Assembly: GCA_902795755.1 (NCBI GenBank)
Contig: CADBMO010000112.1
Coordinates: 1-15,958 of the forward strand
Length of the DNA: 15,958 nt
Direction: 5' to 3'
DNA from: an uncultured Erysipelotrichaceae bacterium
GTDB taxonomy: Bacteria; Bacillota_I; Bacilli_A; RF39; UBA660
Of this stretch, positions 6,560 through 13,298 are shown one piece after another; positions within the stretch are counted from its first letter, which is position 1, and every line of letters starts with the position of its first letter. Under the pieces are notes generated by a model. It was not told where the DNA came from and did no database searches. It worked only from the letters and a program-made list of their open reading frames with translations. A program made the translations under genes and the position numbers.

Positions 6560-8188
6560 TTACATTTTTTCAGGTGCTGTTACGCCAATTAGTCTTAACG
6601 CGTTATTTATAGTTATTTTCACAGCCTTAATTAACGCTAATCTTTCACCAGTTTCTTCGTCATTATCAGTTAATATTTTATGTTTACCATAATAATTATG
6701 AAACATCGATGCTAGTTCATAAACATAATTTGTAATTATGTGTGGTTCTTTTTTTATTGCAGAACTTTCAACAACATCGGTGAATTCATAAACTTTTAGC
6801 AACAAAGATTTTGAATCTTCATCTACTACCTGACTAATAGTATCTCCTATATTAATGCCTTTTTCTTTTGCATCATTTAAAATTGAACAAATTCTAGCAT
6901 GTGCATAACCAACATAGAAAAAAGGATTATCACTAGTTTGTTTTAATGCTAATGATATATCAAAATCCATTTGCCCATCTAGGCTTCTTGTTGCAAAGAA
7001 ATATCTTGCTGCATCAGATCCTATTTCCTCAACTAATTCTGATATAGTAACGTTACCGCCAGTACGTTTGCTCATTTTTACAATTTGACCATCACGTAAT
7101 AACCTAACCATTTGAAGCAATCTAACTTCTAACTTATCTTTATCATATCCAAGTGCTTCTATACTTGCTTTAAGTCTAGAAACATAACTATGATGATCTG
7201 CACCAAATACGTCAACTAAATAATCAAATCCCCTATCAAACTTATCTAAATGATAAGCAATATCGGGAACTAAATATGTATAACTTCCATCTGTTTTAAT
7301 AAGTACTCTATCTTTATCATCACCATATATGGTAGTTTTTAAAAATGTAGCATCTTCTGCTTGATATATTAACCCTTTTTCATCTAATATTTTTAAAGAT
7401 TCCTCTATTCTTCCTTTTGCACGTATTGCTTTTTCTGAAGTCCATACATCAAAAACAACTCCAAAATTACTTAAATCCGTTTTAATTATATTTAATAAGT
7501 ATTCTACACCGTACTCTTTAAAATATTCTAATTCTTCATTTAGTTTTTTATCATTAAACTCATCATATATTTTTTTTGCTATATCAATTATTTCAGATCC
7601 ATAATAACCATCTTCTGGCATGTTTTCATCCATGCCACATAATCCTTTATATCTTTCTCTTATTGATATTCCAAGATTATTTATTTGATTACCAGCATCA
7701 TTAATATAGTATTCTCTTGTAACATCGTATCCAGAAAACGATAAGATGTTTGCAAGGTTAGAACCATATGCCGCACCACGAGCCGTACCTAAATGTAATA
7801 TTCCTGTAGGATTTGCACTAACGTACTCAATATTGATTTTTTTGCCTTGACCCACGTTGCACTTACCATAATCTTTATCAGCATTAATAACCTTAGAAAT
7901 ATTACTAAAAATATAACTTTTATCTAAGTAAATATTAATAAACCCAGGCCCTGCAATTTCTACATTATCTATAGCATCGTTTTCTTTCATAACATTTGAA
8001 ATTTTATCTGCTATTTCTCTAGGATTTGTATTAAGCACCCTAACTAATTGCATTGCAACATTTGTTGAAAAATCACCATTTTTCTTATCCTTTGGAATTT
8101 CAATCGTTATCTTATTTTTATCATAATCAATTTTTAATTCTTCTAGTGCCTCAAAAACTATTTCTTTAATCTTTTGTTTTAAATTCAT
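6560..8188 (-). CDS. argS: Arginyl-tRNA synthetase (class I)
   Basis: ArgRS charges tRNA-Arg with arginine in an ATP-dependent reaction that needs the tRNA for amino acid activation. The 542-residue protein has the N-terminal additional domain (1-85), the catalytic Rossmann fold with the HIGH-like segment NPTGILHLGTARG (126-138; HLGT at 132-135), the YINDAGNQINN arginine/ATP region (161-171), the KMSKR loop (371-375), and the helical DALR anticodon-binding domain (about 420-542). The last residue of HIGH is Thr instead of His, a point noted separately. I chose ATG 8186-8188, which overlaps the ywiB stop as TAATG and has GGAGAG about 7 bases upstream; an in-frame ATG at 8201-8203 would add five residues and has no good ribosome binding site. 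Coupling to ywiB matches the ywiB-argS pairing in B. subtilis. No T-box leader is visible. Confidence 0.97.
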   Translation of the reverse strand: MNLKQKIKEIVFEALEELKIDYDKNKITIEIPKDKKNGDFSTNVAMQLVRVLNTNPREIADKISNVMKENDAIDNVEIAGPGFINIYLDKSYIFSNISKVINADKDYGKCNVGQGKKINIEYVSANPTGILHLGTARGAAYGSNLANILSFSGYDVTREYYINDAGNQINNLGISIRERYKGLCGMDENMPEDGYYGSEIIDIAKKIYDEFNDKKLNEELEYFKEYGVEYLLNIIKTDLSNFGVVFDVWTSEKAIRAKGRIEESLKILDEKGLIYQAEDATFLKTTIYGDDKDRVLIKTDGSYTYLVPDIAYHLDKFDRGFDYLVDVFGADHHSYVSRLKASIEALGYDKDKLEVRLLQMVRLLRDGQIVKMSKRTGGNVTISELVEEIGSDAARYFFATRSLDGQMDFDISLALKQTSDNPFFYVGYAHARICSILNDAKEKGINIGDTISQVVDEDSKSLLLKVYEFTDVVESSAIKKEPHIITNYVYELASMFHNYYGKHKILTDNDEETGERLALIKAVKITINNALRLIGVTAPEKM

Positions 8189-8562
8189 TATAACTCTCTC
8201 CATTCTAACTCATATATAAAATCATCACTTTTAACATCATTTATATAAACAGTATATTCTATTAACAAATTGTTATCATTAATTTTCAACTTATGTGTTT
8301 TTGTCTTCACTTGCATACTTATGTTTATGTCTTTAAAAGCATATTCACTTGCTATACTCTTATTATTATCAAATATTAAAATCATATTATATTCATCATT
8401 TTCTCTTTTAATACTTACTTTATTATCTTTTATAGTAATAACATTATTAACATTATCATACTTATAATAAATACTACCATCTTTTAATATAGCATGTTTG
8501 TCTTTTATTATATGAGTACCATCACTTGATTTTATTTTAGAATTAATATTAATTTTGGACAT
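8188..8562 (-). CDS. ywiB: YwiB-like DUF1934 beta-barrel protein
   Basis: A 124-residue protein without signal peptide, dominated by alternating beta strands (INININSKI-type start, IYYKYD, MILIFD, LLIEYTVYIN, FIYELEWREL end). The pattern, length and closing YELEW motif fit the DUF1934/YwiB family, small calycin-like barrels of unknown function. The neighbourhood, directly ahead of argS and overlapping it as TAATG, is the B. subtilis arrangement and strengthens the call. The start is ATG 8560-8562, six bases after AGGAGA. The frame remains open 80 codons further upstream, but that stretch runs through the divergent promoter region and the start of the PBP gene, so it is not coding. No ligand-binding residues can be assigned. 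Confidence 0.82.
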   Translation of the reverse strand: MSKININSKIKSSDGTHIIKDKHAILKDGSIYYKYDNVNNVITIKDNKVSIKRENDEYNMILIFDNNKSIASEYAFKDINISMQVKTKTHKLKINDNNLLIEYTVYINDVKSDDFIYELEWREL

Positions 8563-8590
8563 AAAACATCTCCTAAAAAATACTAAAAAC

Positions 8591-8619
8591 AATGTAGCAT
8601 ATAAAATTAAAAAGGTCAA
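8591..8619 (-). promoter_or_regulatory. Extended -10 promoter for ywiB-argS
   Basis: On the minus strand TTGACC (8614-8619) is 17 bases from TACATT (8591-8596), preceded by TG one base away (TGCTACATT, extended -10). This gives a leader of about 20-25 bases holding AGGAGA before the ywiB ATG. Confidence 0.7.
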
Positions 8620-8662
8620 CAAAATACTTATATTTTTTATCTTTTTACTAATAATAGTATTA

Positions 8663-8673
8663 GAAAGAGGTGA
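8663..8673 (+). promoter_or_regulatory. Ribosome binding site that fixes the TTG start of the PBP
   Basis: GAAAGAGGTGA on the plus strand is a near-perfect anti-Shine-Dalgarno match and ends 4 bases before TTG 8678-8680. The 41 codons open upstream of it cross the ywiB promoter and its start codon, so they are not taken as coding. Confidence 0.75.
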
Positions 8674-8677
8674 AACC

Positions 8678-10600
8678 TTGAAAACGATTAAAATACTATG
8701 TAAGATGCTCATTATATTGATGGTTACTTTTTCTATTATATTCTCAGTAATATTTTTATGTGCCAAATTCGGCAGTACCATAAGCATTAATAACCATAAC
8801 AATATATTTATTTATGACAAAGATAATAACAACTTTTATAGTGGTAACAATGGCGTAAAAAAATGGGTTAAACTTAAAGATGTATCACCATATTTAATAA
8901 AAGCGACAATATATTCAGAAGATAAGAGATTCTATGAACACTATGGGTTTGATATACCTAGAATTATTAAATCTATTTTTATAAACATTAAATCGAATGA
9001 CTTATCACAAGGTGCTTCAACAATAACACAACAGTATGCTAGGAATTTGTTTTTAACGTTTGATAAAACATGGGAAAGAAAAATAAAAGAAGCATGGTAT
9101 GCTTTTAAACTTGAAACTCAGTACTCAAAAGATAAGATTTTAGAGGGTTACCTTAATAGTATAAATTATGGAAATGGTGTATTAGGAATAGAAAACGCTG
9201 CACACTACTATTTTAATAAATCTGCTAAAGATTTAAATCTAGCTGAAAGTACAATGCTTGCAGGTATACCTAAATCACCAAATAATTATTCTCCACTTAA
9301 CAATTTAAAGATGGCTAAAAAAAGGCAAAAAAACATACTAAAAGTTTTATTATATAATAAAGTTATAAATTATAATGATTATAAAAACGCTTTAGATAAA
9401 AAGCTTTCATATTATGGAATTAAAGATAGTTTAAATTTAAAAACACTTTTATATTATCAAGATGCAGTAATGAAAGAATTAGAATCTTTACAAATAATCA
9501 GTGAGGAAAAAATTAGAGAAGAAGGAATAAAAATATATACTAATTTAGATATAAAAGCCCAAAAAGCATTAGAAGATAGCATTGATAAAAATTTAAAAGA
9601 TAAAAAAGAAATGCAAACTGCTGCAATTATGATGAATCCTAAAAACGGAAATATAATTGCACTTGCTGGTGGCAAGGATTATTCTAAATCACAATTTAAT
9701 AGAGCAACTGATGCTAAAAGACAAGTTGGTTCTACAATGAAACCAATTCTTTATTATGCAGCACTTGATAATGGTCTTACAGCATCTACAACGTTTGTTT
9801 CAAAACCAACTACTTTTAACTTAGATAATAAAAAGACTTATTCGCCTAAAAACTTTAGCAACAAATACCCAAATGATAAAATTACAATGGCTCTTGCAAT
9901 TGCATACTCTGATAATATATATGCAATAAAAACGCATCTTTTCTTAGGAGAAGATATGTTAGTTAAATATGCTAATAAAATGGGTATTACAGAAAAATTA
10001 AACCCCAATGCATCATTACCACTTGGAACTAGTGAAATAAGCTTAAATGAGTTTATAAGTGCATATTCAGAGCTTGCTAATACCGGATATAAGGTAAGGG
10101 GGCATTTAATAAGTAAAATTGTTAATAAAGATGGAAAAACTATATATAATTATAAACAAGATAAGATAAGGGTTTTAAAAAAGGAGTATACTTATATCCT
10201 AAGTGATATGTTATCTAATACGTATGATAGTAGTTTAAGAAGCTACGTATCTCCTACATGTTTATCAATAGCACCTAGATTAACAAAAAAATACGCTGTA
10301 AAAAGTGGAACTACGGATTATGATTTGTGGACTATTGGTTATAATCCTGATGTTGTTTTAGGCGTATGGACTGGGTACGATGATAATAGGAAATTAAAAA
10401 AAGAATATAAGTATTCAAAAAATATATGGGCAAACGCAGTTGAAACGTATTTAAGAGATAATGAGAATAAGTGGTTTAAAAAGCCTGAAAATGTTAATGC
10501 TGTACTAACCGATTTACAAAGTGGAACCATTGCAACAAATCAATCTAAATATAAAAAAATCTTATACTACGTAAACGGAAGCGAACCACAAAAAAAGTGA
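8678..10600 (+). CDS. Class A penicillin-binding protein (glycosyltransferase/transpeptidase), PBP2d-like
   Basis: A bifunctional murein synthase that polymerises lipid II and cross-links the peptides on the outer face of the membrane. The 640-residue product starts with a single signal anchor (5-29). The glycosyltransferase domain follows: EDKRFYEH (81-88, catalytic Glu81), QGASTITQQYARN (111-123), ILEGYLNSINYGNG (154-167) and AGIPKSPNNYSPL (195-207). The transpeptidase domain carries all three motifs: STMK (352-355, nucleophile Ser352), SDN (411-413) and KSGT (542-545, KTGT in most relatives). There is no C-terminal extension, so it is compact for class A. TTG is chosen as start for its ribosome binding site. 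It lies divergent to ywiB-argS; in B. subtilis the spore-associated pbpG is in the same neighbourhood, which hints at PBP2d, but general PBP1 function is equally possible. It shows the organism has a peptidoglycan wall. Confidence 0.95.
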   Translation: MKTIKILCKMLIILMVTFSIIFSVIFLCAKFGSTISINNHNNIFIYDKDNNNFYSGNNGVKKWVKLKDVSPYLIKATIYSEDKRFYEHYGFDIPRIIKSIFINIKSNDLSQGASTITQQYARNLFLTFDKTWERKIKEAWYAFKLETQYSKDKILEGYLNSINYGNGVLGIENAAHYYFNKSAKDLNLAESTMLAGIPKSPNNYSPLNNLKMAKKRQKNILKVLLYNKVINYNDYKNALDKKLSYYGIKDSLNLKTLLYYQDAVMKELESLQIISEEKIREEGIKIYTNLDIKAQKALEDSIDKNLKDKKEMQTAAIMMNPKNGNIIALAGGKDYSKSQFNRATDAKRQVGSTMKPILYYAALDNGLTASTTFVSKPTTFNLDNKKTYSPKNFSNKYPNDKITMALAIAYSDNIYAIKTHLFLGEDMLVKYANKMGITEKLNPNASLPLGTSEISLNEFISAYSELANTGYKVRGHLISKIVNKDGKTIYNYKQDKIRVLKKEYTYILSDMLSNTYDSSLRSYVSPTCLSIAPRLTKKYAVKSGTTDYDLWTIGYNPDVVLGVWTGYDDNRKLKKEYKYSKNIWANAVETYLRDNENKWFKKPENVNAVLTDLQSGTIATNQSKYKKILYYVNGSEPQKK

Positions 10601-10619
10601 TTTTTAAAATCACTTTTTT
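10591..10619. terminator. Bidirectional terminator between the converging PBP and 52-residue genes
   Basis: AAAAAAGTGATTT (10591-10603) pairs perfectly with AAATCACTTTTTT (10607-10619) around a 3-base loop. Flanking A and T runs allow it to work on both strands. The TGA of the PBP gene (10598-10600) is in the left arm, and the TAA of the small minus-strand gene (10618-10620) touches the right arm. Confidence 0.85.
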
Positions 10620-10776
10620 AATTATTATCATTAATTTCATTTTCTTTTTCAATTATTTGAAGATTTTTGTAATCAATAATCTTATCCAAGCATTCAATTA
10701 TTTGATCAATGGTAAACTCTCTTGCATCAATATTATACTTTTTTAGTAATTCAATACTTTTTTCTATATCGTTCAT
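10618..10776 (-). CDS. Small 52-residue protein coupled to the 813-residue gene
   Basis: A short gene I do not recognise. It begins at ATG 10774-10776, sharing ATGA with the stop of the 813-residue gene, and ends at TAA 10618-10620 against the shared terminator. AAGGAG lies exactly 9 bases upstream (10786-10791), inside the end of the upstream gene, which strongly supports translation. The product starts MNDIEKSIELLKKYNIDARE and is charged and helical, with an amphipathic pattern over residues 4-44, one Cys (29) and an acidic, Asn-rich end. It has no signal peptide or membrane helix. An equimolar partner of the 813-residue protein is a reasonable guess from the coupling, but there is no direct evidence of interaction. 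Its codon use resembles its neighbours. Confidence 0.72.
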   Translation of the reverse strand: MNDIEKSIELLKKYNIDAREFTIDQIIECLDKIIDYKNLQIIEKENEINDNN

Positions 10777-13214
10777 AATATTGCTCTCCTTATATTATTA
10801 TTTAATTCCTTTATTTTTTCGTCTAAGATTTTAATTATTTCATCTTGGATTCTTATCATCGTAAGTCTTTCTGATAATTCTTTTCTTTTTTCTTCTTCTA
10901 AATCATATTTTATTATTTTTGAATATACTTTTTCTAAGTTAATTTCACCATTAACATACATCTTAGTTATCATAGATAGTGTCACACCGTTTTTAGGAAT
11001 TTTATTTTTATTAGCAAATTCTACAATTGCTTTTTTCTCACTATCAGTAATGGTACGCATTCCATTTTCACTATTAATTCTCGTAACTGTATTATAATAT
11101 AATCTAATATCTCTAGGACTATCAATAGCATTTAATACAATTTTTCTATAAAACAATCGACTTTTTTCTCTAGATATATTTATTCTTAATACTCTATTAA
11201 GTATTTTAGGTTCCATTGCGGTTACAAAATAATAAGTTACAATATTTAATTCAGTATTTTGTTTTGTCTCTGGATTTTTTACACCTTCATCGAAGGCTTT
11301 ATCAATTTTATTAATGACTTCTAGCACATAATTCCAAGCTTCACTGGCATGAATATCAACCATGTTTTTATATTCTTTATATATTTCTGGATAAAGATTT
11401 TCCAAATCTAATAATAGCTTTCTAAATTTACTTTCACTTATGTTATTATTTTCGCAAAATGATTTAAGACCAATTGAATCATCAGAAAAATACATTGTAA
11501 TATATTTACCATAAGTTTGATATTCTGATTTTTTTTGATCTAATGCGTTTCGTTGTCTTATAATTTCTTTATTATATTTTATCATTTCATCTAAGTCGTC
11601 TGGCATACCTTTTTCAATTATACCTAAATCAGCCGCAACCTCATACATTTTTCTAGTTCGCTTTTCTAGCGGAACCAATTGTAATGCATCTTTGTTTTTC
11701 TTAAGTACTTTAACAATAATATCAGCAGTTAAATACTTTTCAGGAATATAATCCAACCTAATGGTTTCATATTTGCTTACATATAAATCTATTAATTCAG
11801 AAGTAATATATTTTTCTAGTTTTGAAGTAGTTAAAACTTGTTCAATGACCCTAAAATTTTCTTTTATACAGTCATAAACGAATTCTACACTCAAAAACCT
11901 TTCTGGAACAAATATTATTATTTCAGGGTCATTCTTAATAATATAATCTTTATATTTATCAGGATTGTTTATTTCAATCTTTTTATATTTTTTTATAATA
12001 GATGGATTAATATCAGCAAGCGCTTCAAAAACATTTGGATGTCCGCTAATAAAGTTTCCAATATTAGCATTACCAACTATCTTGGCAGTAAATAGTTTGT
12101 TCTTGTAACAAAAGTCAAACAACTCTTTATTCATATGATCTATTACTAAATCTTCTACATCTTTTATTATAAAATACATACTTCTTGTCTTATATGATGC
12201 ATAACCTTCAAAAGCAGTTTTATCATGTTCTTTAACCTTTTTTAATAGATTTAAGACCATTTCTCCATTAAATGCTTTTGATGGAATATATTTTACAAAA
12301 GATGGGTATTTAAACAACATCATATTAAGCGTTTTTTTATCAAAATATCTAACCGGCATTTTTGATAAAACTTTTCTTAAATTAATCATATTATGTGTTA
12401 ATGAATAATTTAGTGTATAATTCCACATTTTTTTATTTGTTTTAGATAAAGGCATACTTAATATATTAAAGCAATCTTTTTCAAAAAACTCAATATACAT
12501 TTCGTTTTCAGCGTCTTCTTTACTTACGTTATCTAAATATAACGTAGGATTTTCATCCTTAATAATTTTCGCATATTTACTTTTGAAAATTCCTTCACCA
12601 AACAAATCGATAAACCTTTTTTCAGACAGATGTTTTGCTGCAATCTTAACTAATTCATCATCAATAACACTTGAATCTAGTCCTTTAAATATATTATTAT
12701 ATTCACCATATTTTGGTATAACTACTTTTAAATAGTGGTTTTTAACATTATTATTCATATACTTAAAAAAATCATCATTTTCAAGAACGTAGCTTTTCAT
12801 GTCATCATTGCGTTTTTCATAGTAAATATGTTTAATAAGTCTTATATATGCACTTTCTAATAATCTACTATAATCAATCTCGTTTGCATCCCAACTTTCT
12901 AACAATTTTAGATGATCGCTAGTTAAATAAAAGATAATATTTGGGTCTTTCTTGATTAATGAAATTATAAATTTTCTATCAATAATAGTATCAGGAAGCT
13001 TGTTCAAAATAACTTTTGGATTTTTTAAAACAAATGACTGAATTTCTCTTATAGAAAAATCATTAATATTGAATGCATCTATGTAGTTTGGATTAGTAAG
13101 TATTATTTCAACAATTATAGGTTTTGATAAAATAGATACATCAAACTTAGCCGGAAATGAGTCATTTTGCTTAACATATTCAAGTATAAATTGTCTAAGT
13201 TCTTCGTATTCCAT
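10773..13214 (-). CDS. Unknown 813-residue helical-repeat protein with a possible HTH segment
   Basis: I do not recognise the protein by name. It is cytoplasmic by appearance, with no signal or membrane segments. Residues about 25-530 are built from degenerate helical units of 20-30 residues, such as REIQSFVLKNPKVILNKLP (56-74) and PEKYLTADIIVKVLKKNKDA (491-510), whose form recalls DUF4116 repeats (a helix, a short 'NP/KN..L..VP' turn, a helix). A charged helix (540-565) leads to a segment ISMYFSDD-like region (571-605, with IGLKSFCENNNISESKFRKL) that has the spacing of a helix-turn-helix. A helical C-terminal domain (610-813) ends in a likely coiled coil. ATG 13212-13214 follows GGGAG with a 7-base spacer, and the gene has its own promoter after the ftsH terminator. 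Its TGA overlaps the ATG of the 52-residue gene. Function is unknown. Confidence 0.85.
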   Translation of the reverse strand: MEYEELRQFILEYVKQNDSFPAKFDVSILSKPIIVEIILTNPNYIDAFNINDFSIREIQSFVLKNPKVILNKLPDTIIDRKFIISLIKKDPNIIFYLTSDHLKLLESWDANEIDYSRLLESAYIRLIKHIYYEKRNDDMKSYVLENDDFFKYMNNNVKNHYLKVVIPKYGEYNNIFKGLDSSVIDDELVKIAAKHLSEKRFIDLFGEGIFKSKYAKIIKDENPTLYLDNVSKEDAENEMYIEFFEKDCFNILSMPLSKTNKKMWNYTLNYSLTHNMINLRKVLSKMPVRYFDKKTLNMMLFKYPSFVKYIPSKAFNGEMVLNLLKKVKEHDKTAFEGYASYKTRSMYFIIKDVEDLVIDHMNKELFDFCYKNKLFTAKIVGNANIGNFISGHPNVFEALADINPSIIKKYKKIEINNPDKYKDYIIKNDPEIIIFVPERFLSVEFVYDCIKENFRVIEQVLTTSKLEKYITSELIDLYVSKYETIRLDYIPEKYLTADIIVKVLKKNKDALQLVPLEKRTRKMYEVAADLGIIEKGMPDDLDEMIKYNKEIIRQRNALDQKKSEYQTYGKYITMYFSDDSIGLKSFCENNNISESKFRKLLLDLENLYPEIYKEYKNMVDIHASEAWNYVLEVINKIDKAFDEGVKNPETKQNTELNIVTYYFVTAMEPKILNRVLRINISREKSRLFYRKIVLNAIDSPRDIRLYYNTVTRINSENGMRTITDSEKKAIVEFANKNKIPKNGVTLSMITKMYVNGEINLEKVYSKIIKYDLEEEKRKELSERLTMIRIQDEIIKILDEKIKELNNNIRRAIL

Positions 13215-13238
13215 ACTACCACTCCCTAGTATAATATA

Positions 13239-13267
13239 ATTATACCATAATATAAGCTAGAAAACAA
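13239..13267 (-). promoter_or_regulatory. Extended -10 promoter for the 813-residue gene
   Basis: The minus strand has TGGTATAAT, a perfect extended -10 (TATAAT at 13239-13244, TG at 13246-13247). A weak -35, TTGTTT (13262-13267), is 17 bases upstream, inside the T-run that follows the ftsH terminator hairpin. The leader would be about 18 bases. Confidence 0.75.
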
Positions 13268-13298
13268 AAGAAAAACGGCTATACTAGTCGTTTTTCTT
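13262..13298 (-). terminator. Intrinsic terminator of the tilS-ftsH unit
   Basis: On the minus strand AAGAAAAACG (13298-13289) pairs with CGTTTTTCTT (13277-13268). After one A-C mismatch the stem continues with CTA/TAG around a 3-base loop. A T-rich run follows. The ftsH stop codon TAG (13286-13284) is inside the hairpin. The stem is AT-rich but long. Confidence 0.75.

Larger units (their letters stand above)
8563..8677. other. Divergent intergenic region between ywiB and the PBP gene
   Basis: These 115 bases, over 75% A+T, separate the two divergent starts. They hold the ywiB promoter and ribosome binding site and the PBP ribosome binding site. I find no convincing SigA promoter for the PBP on the plus strand, and no clear match to forespore sigma consensus either, although the B. 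subtilis counterpart pbpG is forespore-expressed. Confidence 0.5.

Noticed and set aside
8555..8677. A 41-residue N-terminal extension of the PBP from ATG 8555
   Set aside because: It overlaps the ywiB start and promoter, has no ribosome binding site, and would add an extra hydrophobic stretch. TTG 8678 has a near-perfect site.
8188..8802. A 204-residue reading of ywiB with a hydrophobic N-terminal extension
   Set aside because: The extension runs antisense through the PBP start, the PBP ribosome binding site and the ywiB promoter. AGGAGA sits exactly before the ATG at 8562, giving the normal family length.
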